64,000 nucleotides of DNA from Eutreptiella sp. 'Long Island Sound 2002' (Eukaryota; Euglenozoa; Euglenophyceae; Eutreptiales; Eutreptiaceae). The stretch lies in NCBI GenBank assembly GCA_964036045.1, contig OZ038378.1, positions 141,824,765-141,888,764 of the forward strand. Direction: 5' to 3'. Positions within the stretch are counted from its first letter, which is position 1. Each line of letters opens with the position of its first letter. The notes below the pieces were generated by a model. The model saw nothing but the letters and a program-made list of their open reading frames with translations. It ran no database searches and was not told the DNA's origin. Below, piece after piece: positions 9,674 through 19,754 of the stretch. Position numbers and translations under genes: made by a program.

Positions 9674-11971
9674 ATGTATGCCGAGTATGCAGCCCCCATG
9701 ACGACCATGCTCAAGGGCAACCGAGAGGAGACCAAGAAGGGGTCCAGGAAGGCTCTGGTCTGGAATGATGAGTCCGACCGTGCCTTTGCGGGGATGAAGC
9801 AGGCGCTGCTATCCGCAGTGGGTCTGCACCTCGTGGATCCTGACCCAGGGTTCGTCCTGCGCACCGATGCTTCCGACTACCCCGTTGGCGCTGTGTTGGA
9901 ACAAGTGCTTGACGATGGGAGGCACGTGCCAGTGGCCTTCTGGAGCCGAGTCCTGGCGGAAGGGCAGAGACGGACGTGGACGCCCCGAGAAAAGGAGGCG
10001 TATGCCATCGTCATGGCTCTCAGGAAATGGGCTGGGTACATAGCCCTCCATCCTGTCACCGTCTGCACGGACCATCAGAGTTTGCAGTCGTGGCACAAAG
10101 AGCACGTCGACACCCCCTCTGGTCCCGCCTGCCGACGGGCAAGATTGCATGAGACCTTGGCCAAGTTCGACCTCACGGTTGTGTATGTTCCTGGCAAGGA
10201 CAACACCGTGGCGGACTGTCTCAGTAGGTGGGCCTATCCCGCCAGCAAGGGCATGACAGACGTGTCTGCCCATGGCGATGAGGCTGAAACCGCTGAAGCC
10301 AAGAGGATCATAGAAATGGAGCGCCTGATGGGGGAGGAGGGTGTTAAATGCTTCGTCGTCATGGCTGCGAATGCCCCCCTCGGAATGAGGATGGGCAGAG
10401 CGGTCAGAGTACTCGCCCCTGATGGAGGTGAGTCCGACAAGCACCTCTTCCCTGAATCTTGTCTCCAGGACGGCTGGACCGACGACTACGCTAAGTCTGA
10501 GGCCTTTGAGGCCGAATATAGGGCTGTGACCGACCCTGATGACGGGCAGAAGTGGCCACAGGGGCTGACTGAGGAAGATGGCAAGCTCTACCGGAATGGT
10601 AAGCTGCTGGTCCCAGAGTCCCGGGTGCTCGAGCTATGTGAAGCTCGGCACCACCACATGATGCACCAAGGGGTCAAGAAGCAAGCCCTGGACATGCAGC
10701 GCCGGTTCGAGATCGACCAGATCGGTCTCTACACCGCCATCAAGAAAGTCAGGAAGGGTTGCTCGGTCTGTCAGGCCTGCAATTCCGACAACCGGAACGT
10801 CAAGGGGGAAGCCCAATGGACTCCGGTGCCTGACCAGCCCATGGAGAGCGTGGCCATGGACGTCTTCTCCATGCCCGAAGTTCACATTGGCAAGGAGACC
10901 TTTGACTGTGTGGTCCTTTGTGTGGATTGCCACAGCGGCTACGTAGTAGCCGTTCCGGCACGCAAAAAGGGGTTGCTTGCCGAGGAAGTGGCAGTCATGA
11001 TGATTCGTCATTGGCTGACCGTCTTTGACATCCCCTGCACCATTTGCAGTGACCGAGGGCCCCAGTTTACTGGTGGCTGGTTCAAGGCTATGTGTTCCCT
11101 CATGGGAATACGTCATGCCAAGAGCGTCGCCTATCTCAGCCGGTCTAACGGCCGGGCTGAAGTGGCTGGACGGCAGCTGTTCGAGAAGCTGCGCAAGATT
11201 CACATCACCAATCCGCGTCGGAACTGGTTTGAGGAGATGTGGCCCGCTCTGAAGGCCCATCATGACACCCCCACTCCGGGTGGTTTGTCCCCTCACCAGA
11301 TTCTGTTTGGCAGGGAACCCCTGGGTCGGGGACTTCCCTTGTCTGGTGATGGTATGGCCATGGACGCCAAGGAATCCTTCGCGCGGCAAGAGGCAACGGC
11401 GCGGGACATCCGCCAGCAGCTCGAGAAGGAGCATGCTGAGCGTCAGAAGTCCGCCCCGAGCTCGACAGCGCACAAGTTCAGGGTGGGAGACCCGGTGTGG
11501 GTGATCAGACCCCGCCCTATGGGCACCCACCGCACCAAAACCTGGTTCACACCCGGAGAGGTGGTCCGCAGGATTGGTGAGGACACCTACCGCATCAAGG
11601 GGGGTCACAGACAGTTCCGGGAGCGCCACGAGAGTCAACTCCGTGTGCGGGAACCCGACCTCCGTGGCCAACATGTGTCCCTGGACTATGCCGCACATGA
11701 GGCCGATTCGGACGACGACTATGCTGAGCAGGACGACTATACTGTCGAGAAGATCCTGGCCCAGCGTCCGAACGCCTCGGCACCCGGAGGTCTGGAGTTC
11801 AAGGTTCGTTGGCGAGGCTATGGGCCGTCCCACGACACCTGGGAACCCGTCTCCTCGTTCGTGCCGCGGATCAATACCCCCTTCATGGACTACATCCGCA
11901 AGCACAAGACCAAGATCCACGTCTCGGACTTGGCAGCACTCACCCGGGCGATTGCAGCCAGGGGCGCCTGA
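9674..11971 (+). CDS. pol: Element 1 RNase H, integrase and chromodomain
   Basis: Continues the same frame after TAG 9671-9673 and ends with TGA. RNase H: LRTDASDY (Asp ~64), EKEAYA (Glu ~107), CTDHQSL (Asp ~132). Integrase: HHCC zinc region with HHMMHQG and CSVC, then the catalytic core MDVF (Asp ~396), CSDRG (Asp ~460), and NGRAEVAG (Glu ~496); the last two are separated by 35 residues (DD35E). The C-terminus has an SH3-like segment (VWVIRPRP) and a chromodomain (YTVEKILAQ ... KVRWRGY ... DTWEP). Chromodomains in such elements bias integration to modified chromatin. Expression from this copy would require suppression of three stops. Confidence 0.9.
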   Translation: MYAEYAAPMTTMLKGNREETKKGSRKALVWNDESDRAFAGMKQALLSAVGLHLVDPDPGFVLRTDASDYPVGAVLEQVLDDGRHVPVAFWSRVLAEGQRRTWTPREKEAYAIVMALRKWAGYIALHPVTVCTDHQSLQSWHKEHVDTPSGPACRRARLHETLAKFDLTVVYVPGKDNTVADCLSRWAYPASKGMTDVSAHGDEAETAEAKRIIEMERLMGEEGVKCFVVMAANAPLGMRMGRAVRVLAPDGGESDKHLFPESCLQDGWTDDYAKSEAFEAEYRAVTDPDDGQKWPQGLTEEDGKLYRNGKLLVPESRVLELCEARHHHMMHQGVKKQALDMQRRFEIDQIGLYTAIKKVRKGCSVCQACNSDNRNVKGEAQWTPVPDQPMESVAMDVFSMPEVHIGKETFDCVVLCVDCHSGYVVAVPARKKGLLAEEVAVMMIRHWLTVFDIPCTICSDRGPQFTGGWFKAMCSLMGIRHAKSVAYLSRSNGRAEVAGRQLFEKLRKIHITNPRRNWFEEMWPALKAHHDTPTPGGLSPHQILFGREPLGRGLPLSGDGMAMDAKESFARQEATARDIRQQLEKEHAERQKSAPSSTAHKFRVGDPVWVIRPRPMGTHRTKTWFTPGEVVRRIGEDTYRIKGGHRQFRERHESQLRVREPDLRGQHVSLDYAAHEADSDDDYAEQDDYTVEKILAQRPNASAPGGLEFKVRWRGYGPSHDTWEPVSSFVPRINTPFMDYIRKHKTKIHVSDLAALTRAIAARGA

Positions 11972-13362
11972 TCACCGCCCTAAGCTCTCCCCTGATGCAG
12001 TTTGAGCGCTTGTTAGGTCGACGGATCGTCCCTCACTTGCTTGCTCTCTTCCATCTTCCGGTGACCTGCCATCAGAGTGGCCATATACCCCCCCCTGCTG
12101 AATCCAAGGGAGGATGGCCCCTCTCTTCCACTCCTATTCGTCACTCCTCGCCTGCTGAATCCTTGGGAAACCAGGCAGGGCGACTGACCTTGACATTTCC
12201 TGAGCTCTTAGGGCCTTGAAGCCCGTACGACGTTGCGCAACGGATGCCGCTGTCATCGGCATTGCGATTTTTTGGTGTGTGGTCTGGTCCCATGGCACTT
12301 GCGGGATCCAGACCAGTATACGTGTGTCTGCAGACTATATATGGCCTGAACTCAGGCGTTTTCCTGTCCACCCTCCTGCATATGCCTTCTCCTAACCGGG
12401 GCGTGGTTTGGCGCTCTATTCAGAGTGTGTTTACACGCCTATTTACCCCGTTTATTGCTTACTTTTCTGCCCCCCAGGATATGTGCATCTGTATGTTGCA
12501 TATTATCAGCCCATCAGCGCCTATGGACTGTTTTTCCCCCCCCGAGGGGATGCGAATCGGAATACGCGGGCGCCTTGAGTCGCCGTGTACATGCTCTTAC
12601 ATAAGGTCCAGCCTGGACCAGTACCTGTGTACAGATTCTTCTGTTTGAGTGCCCGTGATACCGTGTGCCCTAGTGGCTGTGATGTGCTGAGATCCTGATG
12701 GCGCCAGGCGGGAAGCCCAGTTGCCTGACTACACTCCCAGCGGTCCGCCACTGTCAGTCCCAGTGTGAGCCTACCGACTCGCAGACGCACTTGCAGTCGG
12801 GTGGCGACCTCCGGTGTCCTGACCTCGGTCAGTCTGCCTGGGAAACTGGTGGTTTGAGGAGTTGACGCCTCTGCCCAGACTGCATGGGGACTCCCTCATG
12901 CATGGCCTTCGTGGTAATGGGGCGAGGGAAAAGACGGCCTTGATGCCCGATCCCTTATGGAGGAGCTCGTTCGACTTTACCACTCTGGACTCGCGTCGTG
13001 GATATGGACATGGTGCGCCCAAGGAAGGACCCGTGGGGACTCTCCCCCAGACTGCGGCCTTGGGAAGCCTGGGGTAGCCTGATGGATCTTTGTGGTCCCT
13101 TTCGACCTGTGGGACCACCTCGGTCGTCGTATGACGCCTATGTTGGCCGTGTATACCACTGCCACTGTGGTAGTGCCCGTCGCAGCCGGCACCCGGTGCG
13201 CCTGGTATGGGTTAACGGGTCCTTTGGATGCCGAACAATCGCCGCCAGGACCCGGGACTTGATCCTTGATACTATACTTGCAGTTACCAACAGCTACAGC
13301 ACCGTACCTGTCTCAGTGTGGGATTTGGGCAGCCTAACCTGCAAATCAGCCTAAAGTGAGGA
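11972..13362 (+). other. 3' untranslated region of element 1
   Basis: About 1.4 kb without convincing genes between the end of pol and a polypurine-like AAAGTGAGGA (13353-13362). It is pyrimidine-rich near the start, with scattered TATA-like sequence around 12336. Read as the pol-to-LTR 3' region, which is also long in element 2. Confidence 0.5.
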
Positions 13363-16300
13363 TGTGACACCCCCCCCCCTTCAGGGGATGGTCCTGGGTA
13401 CCCGCTGCCATGCTTGGGTGTTATCGAGCCCCCCCCAGGGTTTGCTCTAAGGAGGGGGGTGAGGCGGTACCCAGAACCTATGGCCCATGGCCCGGAGGCC
13501 TGTGAGCCGTCACACCCGTGCGGAAGCCGTTGACACCGGCTGTCAGCGGGATATCCCTGTTCTCTAACCCGGGAAATCTGGAATCCGATTTCTAACCAAT
13601 AAATCGATTTAGAATTACCATAATTTTATTGTCTTAGGCGATTTTCAGTCGGAAATCGGTGAAATACCCGATTTCTACCGCGATTTCTAATTGTCGTGAA
13701 ATCGCCGCCTGATGTCGCCTGTTCGCGCGCTTTCGTCGCTTCTCCGTGGCGAGTTTTGTGAGGGATTTTTCTCGAGTACCTTTGAGGTTCTAAGAGAACT
13801 TAAGGGCTGAATCTAGAGGGTTTTTAATGTACTTTCATCTGGTGTGTTCACCAGAATTTTTCGCCGTTGCGTCTTCGAGAAAATCAGCGCGCAAGCGTTT
13901 CCGTCGATCGCTCGAACTCATGGTTCTCAAGGACCATGAGTTCGGACGGAACCCTACATTCCCCCCCTATGCCTTTCATCCATGCCCCTTTCACGTGGGC
14001 ATATCACTTTGTATAGGGAAGCGGGCAATGGCAATGTTTTAGGCAGCCTATGGGTTTCACAAACCCAAGTCGTTTGCGTGCGCAAACGCTAACTTTGTGG
14101 CCTTGTGAGCATGAACGTTAATAACCGAACACAATGGTCACAAGACCAAAAGCCCTAGGCCATTTTCGTTTTTCGAGCCAATTCAACGAAGGCTCCGCGC
14201 AATTCAATGCGTACAAAAAGTCTATTTTCGAAAGAGGGCAAGTTTTGGTCGAAAATTAGGCCAAAATGGCCAAACCCCCGAGGCTCGTACTCGAAGCCTA
14301 TGGGGAGTTGAGCCTCGAACCAAGGCAATATGTAAAGTAGAGACCACGAAGGACATCGTGGATGGCTTGGTTGATTTTTACAACCTTGTTATCTATTTTA
14401 TATAATTTCGCCTTGTGAGCACGCGTGCCATACTGCCTCTTCGCACACGCGCTCACATCCAAGCACTAATGACACGAGTGGGTGGAGACAATCTAACCAT
14501 AGTGGGCATATTTGAGAGGCACCTACTATGGGCCTACTCCAAGAACGTTTACTCATATTTTTGCTCCTCAAGGTCCCAAAGATATGTTCATGCCAATTTC
14601 GCCGATATATGCACTTTTACCCATAAATAGTGTGCTTCAAGGATTGAGGTGTTAAAAATGCTTCCATTATGCTTTGAACCTCAACCCTTGTTGCAAAAGG
14701 GAAGCAAAGCTTCGGTTTGCATCCATGCAAAAGCTCAAGGCTCCTTTCTCTTGTGATACGGAGATACAATTTTTGGAGGGACCACTTTTGGGTGAATTTT
14801 GGCCGTTTTGCCCAGAATGGCCACAAACCCCTTCTCCCCCTGATTTCGCCCCCGAGGTTGCGTGCGCCACTTGACCAAGGGTAAGGGCAATTCGGAGAGG
14901 GCACATAAACCCGCATCGAATGGGGTGTTTCCCCATGTGGCCTCTCCTCTTGAAGGGAGAGTTGTGAGTCACCGAATTTGGGGTATGTTGCCATTCTCCC
15001 CCATTTGTGTGTCACTTTCTCTCCAACGGGGAAAATAGCTAGAGGCAACCATGAAGGTTGGCAAGCGGCATATATTGGGACCTAAGTCCCATATGTCTAT
15101 AGCATCTTTGGTTGAAAGGATCCTCGCCGTGGCCATGGAGATATGGAATCATGAGTGCGGGCCGTTTTGGCCAAATTTCGCTGTTGTTGCCAGTGTATGC
15201 CATATTGGAATTACCATATCTCCATGGGGCACGGGATCTAGCCAGGAGGGAAGGGCGAATATTGTAGCATATGACCAAGGGTTGAACGCCATTGAGTTTG
15301 GTATTTGCTCCTCCAGCTCATCCGGAGTTATTCAACTTTTGGTGCGATCCATGATCTCCCCCTTTGCACCGCATGCTGCCTTCTGCCCCATCCGCGTGTT
15401 CATCCCCTCGATGAACAGCAAGCAGCCAGTGTGACAGCAAGCCATAACCCAGGGCATGGGACCAAAGGGGATATCAAGGGTTGTGAATCAAGGCTTGGCG
15501 CGTCAATATCGCCAAGGTTTCCTACCCTGGACGGTCGACCGAGACGACCGATTTTGCCATTTTGGCAGTTGTGGACCCAATTTGGATTGTCACCACGCCG
15601 AGTGGCATGGAGATCTTTGAGAGCCAAGAGCATGGGAGCCTCCGTTGGACTCCCGGTGGATCGCATATGGAATGGCGGATCCGATCTCCAAGCCGGCGTG
15701 GAGATACACCATTGGGGATACCCCCGATTTTGGCTCATTTTGAGCAGCCAAAATGACCCCCTTTTGGGACCCCAATTTCACCCCCCCGTGTGGTCAATTG
15801 GCGGCCCCATATCTTTTTGCCCACAAGGATCCCGGACCCAATTTCAAGTTGTACACTCAGATATAGGTCCTAGATCCTGCCTCCTATCCTGTGAGCCATT
15901 GGCCTTGCCCTGGCCGGGCGAGCCACGCGTGGGAATGACGCCAATTTTGGTGATTTTGGCATCACGACCCCACTTGATGAAACCGTGGTGCCCTGATGCC
16001 GGGACCTCAGAGGGAACCAGGTTGGGTGGGGGCTCCAGGGAGTTCTTACTTGAAGGGCATAGGGTCAGTTGCCTCGTCCCTATCTCTGGCGGGTCCAGAC
16101 GAAGGGTCAATTTTGGAGTTATTGGAGCCAATATCAGTTTGGGCTGAAACAGCCCATTTTCAATTCCAACTCCTGGGGGATAATGGCGGGGCCATATCTC
16201 TGGCTCAGAGAGGAGTTGGGACCTGCTGTTAAGGGAGCATAGGAAGCCACTGTCGGTCCGCGTTGGAGCGCCTTGGTTTTCAGGAACTCGCCTGTGGCTG

Positions 16301-16578
16301 GGCGGGACACCCCCCCTATTGGCAGGGTTTCAGGGTCCGGACTGAGTAGGGCATGGGTTGTGTTTGAGCCCCCGCCCCTGCCAGCCACTGAGAGGGACGG
16401 ATCTGGGATTGGGATATGAGTTGGGACTGAGTGTCTATTGTCCTGTAATGCCCTTACCCCAGTCCAGTCTTAACCCCATGTGTACATATCCTGATGTGTT
16501 GCTGTACATACTTTTGTTTCCTTGTTTCAGAGTGGCAAGGATCCTGAAACGCTTTGTCACATGACACGAGCGTAATGA
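13363..16578 (+). repeat. LTR-like tract between elements 1 and 3
   Basis: Starts TGTGACAC directly after a purine tract, as a chromovirus LTR would. A segment with GCTCTAAGGAGGGGGGTGAG (about 13445-13470) resembles GCTCTGAGAAGGGGGGTGAA at 34163-34190, after element 3. The region is AT-richer than the coding parts, has no supported gene, and holds a 14-bp inverted repeat (15133-15146 with 15214-15227). A strong 3' splice-site-like TTTCCTTGTTTCAG ends at 16530. It may be the 3' LTR of element 1, the 5' LTR/leader of element 3, or a shared LTR. The end was not located. Confidence 0.4.
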
Positions 16579-17579
16579 TGCCCCTGTGAGCGCAGTGCTT
16601 TGCCTGCCTGCTTGCTTGCGCGTGTCCACCGCAGCGTCCCATGGCCAGGCCCCCCACGGGAACGCGTCAGGACATTCCCACACAGGCTGGCGCAGGACCT
16701 GAAGGAGGAGCTCAGGGATCAGATCCGCGAGGGATTGATCCAGACGGAGCAGGCCTGCCTCCAGTGGCTGGAGGACGAAGAGCGAGTGGACGCCCCCAAC
16801 CAGAAGTTGGAGGATTTGTGGTCCATTCCGCTGCCGCTGGAGCGCGGGGAACTGAGGGTCCGAGAATGGAATCGGTACATCCGCAAGTACCGAAGAAGCC
16901 TCAAGCTGGTGGAGGACCGGAACGAGGCCAGCGAGATCCGACACCTGCTGAAGGACGTCCTCCCCGGCCACTGGAAGAGGAGAGTGGAGGACGAGGAAAA
17001 GAAGAGAGCGAAGAAGCGCGTGGCCGTACGGATCATGGCGTCGGAGGACACCCACGCCAGAATAATGGAGTTCTTCCGGCGAAACCTCGGCGAGCCCAGC
17101 CGAATGTTGGGGTTGAAGAACGCCGTCTACGTGGAGGTATTCGGCGACACCATGGGGCAAAGGCTGATGCGCCTCAACAACGTGGAGTGGAGGCGCGGAG
17201 AGCCGCTGAGGATGCAGGTCATCTTCGCTCGCATGAGCCTGGACGAGATCGTGAAGTACATCACGGTGGAGCTGAAGCTCAACGCCAAGAACGAGGCCCA
17301 CGTGCAGGATCGACAAGGTCATGGACAACGAGGCCACCGAGAAGACCGCCATCATCGGGAGATCCAGGAGGACAAGGCCAACTCCGCGGAGGATGGTAGT
17401 GGAAGTGGCCAAGACCACTGGACCGGGTCCCGGGAGGATCACGAGGAGGCCCATTTCTTCGCGTTTGTGGCGCACAACGTGAGGGACCATGGGCCGGATC
17501 GGTCCAGATGGAACCGGGTGGGACCCAAGAATGGCAAAGAGCCAAGGAGGATCGGGAACCCACCGCTCTCGTTCCGGGA
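16579..17579 (+). pseudogene. gag: Element 3 gag, 5' part (interrupted)
   Basis: Open from after TGA 16576-16578 and homologous to element 1 gag from RLAQDLKEEL through ERVDAP, the capsid C-terminal half, and GNPPLSF. No ATG lies in this frame near the start. The nearest ATG (16641) is one frame behind, the same relation as between the N- and C-terminal gag frames of element 1. The collagen-like tract, coiled coil and YNGNP motif of element 1 gag are absent, so the copy is 5'-truncated, spliced from elsewhere, or frameshifted. At 17580 the sequence switches to the element 2 LTR, destroying the gene. Confidence 0.75.
17575..17579 (+). repeat. Target-site duplication of element 2, left copy
   Basis: CGGGA immediately before the LTR start at 17580. 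The same five bases follow the other LTR at 28334-28338. Five bp is the typical Ty3/gypsy integrase footprint. Confidence 0.95.
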
Positions 17580-18111
17580 TGAAAGTGCTGCCCTGGGTCG
17601 TTGTGGGTGCCGGAGGGCTCGGGGCCGGCAAGACCAGTGGGGCAGGCACGCGAGGAGTCTCCCTGGATGTTGTTATTGGGGTTGGAACCGGATACACGAA
17701 CACCAACGGAGGCGAGAGCAGCGACAACAGAGGCAAGGTCCATGCTGATTGTGGTCCGGCAGAAAATCCCAGTCTATGAAGAAAATTGAGGGGAATTATT
17801 CTAAATACATCTGAGTGTCCAAAACTGTCCGAATGAATTTAAATAATCCATTTATGTAAAATTGTATGGCCGATCAGGCCCGCGAGCGCGCGCCAGCGGC
17901 AAATGGCGATTCCAGCTAAAATAGCGGAATGCGGCGGATTTACGGGAAATGGACCGCGGAATCAAATCCGGCATATCAGAAATATATAGGAAATATCCTG
18001 TGACTGAGCTGCGAGGCGGCAATTCCGCCGAAGCAAAGAAAATGACCAAAATGTAGCCAATCTGGGCAGAATGTCTGAAAATCTGAGCAGATGGGGCTAG
18101 CCGCACTTACA
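17580..18111 (-). repeat. 3' LTR of element 2
   Basis: 532 bp; on the minus strand it runs TGTAAGTGCGG...CAGCACTTTCA. A TATA-like CCTATATATT lies at 17981-17990. It contains an ATG at 17743 equivalent to the gag start in the 5' LTR, with Pro4 replaced by Ala because of the single LTR difference at 17734. Confidence 0.95.
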
Positions 18112-18125
18112 CTCCCCCTCCAAAA
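18112..18125 (-). promoter_or_regulatory. Polypurine tract of element 2
   Basis: On the minus strand the bases adjoining the 3' LTR read TTTTGGAGGGGGAG, a purine tract of the kind that primes plus-strand DNA synthesis in LTR retrotransposons. Confidence 0.85.
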
Positions 18126-19754
18126 ACACACTGGGGTGTGTCGCTACGTCAACGAAGAACGTAGTGCGGGTAAGTCCCAGAAAAACATAGAAATGTAGCC
18201 TCGATGAGGCGAAATCTGCTTGATCTGACCTGATTTGGGCTGAATTGGCACTGAATCAGGGTGGATGAACCTGAAATGAGACAGAATGAGAAGTGACGAA
18301 CAGTCCTCCGTGCAGTAAAACATTAGGTCACGGGCTAAAAAGCATGTAAACGTATCAAGAATCGATACCAAACCATGCATTGGTTGAGAATGAGGTAGAT
18401 TATTGATGGATTGAGTGGGGGATCAAGAATTGGAGTGACATCTCAGCGCTCTGGCACAGTTTCGCTGTCGCGGGCACGCTACGGTGTCCTCGCCGAACTC
18501 TACATCGTGTTATCCCGCTTTTCTCGTTCTGAAAAGTACAGCATGTGACTCAGATTTGGCGCATCTGGTGGATGATCACAAGATTCAGCAAAAATGAGAA
18601 TGAATTTGAGCAGAGATTGAGGGGATTAAGCAATCACAGAGAGGTTAAACAAATACACATGTAGTCTACAGACCCTAAGTGCACAGAAGATCATAAGCGT
18701 CAACGAAGTTAGGCAAAGCCGTCGACAGATCTTCGAGGAATGAGAGGAGATGACAAGGAAATCAATCTAAATTGTCCTAATGTCAGCAAATTCCCTAAGA
18801 TGAAGGTGAAATGAAGCGGAATGTGTACAACTGAAACTACCAACACCTTCGTTTAGACTAAAGTTAATATATATTGTCGTTTATTCAGCTCAATTGTGCT
18901 TTCCGGCACGTTGGTTCGCGAGCATCTAACAGATTCTATCAAAATGTGGATCATGTGATGATGCATCATGATGGGACATGCTGGCCCTGGATCCTTGGCA
19001 TGTAACGCGCCGAAGGTTCGCTGAAGGCGCCTTACTGACAGTATATAACTGAGAGACACCGAATTTACAGTGGCGGTGGTGTCAATCGACTTGGACAAGG
19101 CCAATCTTTCGATGGAATCCCACAAGACACTTGGATTCACCATTCTCGACAGTTTCTGGTCGGATTGAGCTCACATTGGCGTGTGCCAAAAATACAACGA
19201 AGCTTACGGACTTCAGAGGTTGCTGTTAGAAGTCCCTAGAGCTCCTAGATGAAGATTGTCTGAACAATTGACGTCTGGGTTTCGTACAACAGTGGCAGAA
19301 TGATGGACAAACCTGAGAAATTCAAGGTAAATTTGAGGATCCTGGATCTGAATCTGGACTTTGGCGTCAGCATCACAGCAAATGAAGGTGAGATCTGAGT
19401 TCCTGGCGTCGCCTCTAGGGCAGCCAGTACTACAGGGGTTGCCTGTAGGGGTGAATGTCGCTGCGCAGCGTTTTGATTATGTACATTTGCTTCCATCTGC
19501 ACGAGTAGCCAAATTCCAAAGATGCACAGACCAACAGAGACAAGATTACCCCGAATCTGCCTGAATTAAGCCTGAGTTTGGTTTTTTCTGAACACGGCAG
19601 CACACTCCGTCAGCGTATCTACGCCTTGTCTGCCTAACGGAGACCAAAGAAAAGTCGATTGACGTCAAATTATCAAACATTCGCAGTTCTCCACATCATG
19701 ACATAAACAGAAAGAATGAACAGTGGATTGAGCAGAATGTGGTAGGATGGCTTC
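18126..19754 (-). other. 3' untranslated region of element 2
   Basis: About 1.6 kb between the pol stop and the polypurine tract. It is AT-richer than pol, and no supported ORF is seen in either strand. Long 3' regions occur also in element 1. Confidence 0.6.

Larger units (their letters stand above)
3462..13362 (+). mobile_element. Element 1: degraded Ty3/gypsy chromovirus
   Basis: The order is gag, protease, Dam-like domain, reverse transcriptase, RNase H, integrase and C-terminal chromodomain, all on the + strand. That is the Metaviridae (Ty3/gypsy) order, and the chromodomain places it among chromoviruses. Gag and pol are in one frame separated by TAG (6980-6982), as in the other two elements here. 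Lesions are a frameshift within gag near 5697 and nonsense TAGs at 7766-7768 and 9671-9673, so this copy is probably non-autonomous. The 5' boundary is uncertain. The 3' boundary is placed at a purine tract (AAAGTGAGGA, 13353-13362) immediately before a TGTGACAC start. Confidence 0.75.

Noticed and set aside
9809-11920. Minus-strand frames (211 and 428 codons) opposite element 1 pol
   Set aside because: Antisense of RNase H/integrase coding sequence, which has clear catalytic motifs on the + strand.
15305-16147. 280-codon + strand frame
   Set aside because: No domain, odd composition, lies in the LTR-like tract; probably chance.
16435-17736. 433-codon minus-strand frame
   Set aside because: Antisense of element 3 gag running into the element 2 LTR.
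17743-17743. Second gag start in the 3' LTR of element 2 as a separate gene
   Set aside because: The frame leaves the LTR into antisense element 3 sequence; it is only the LTR copy of the true gag start.
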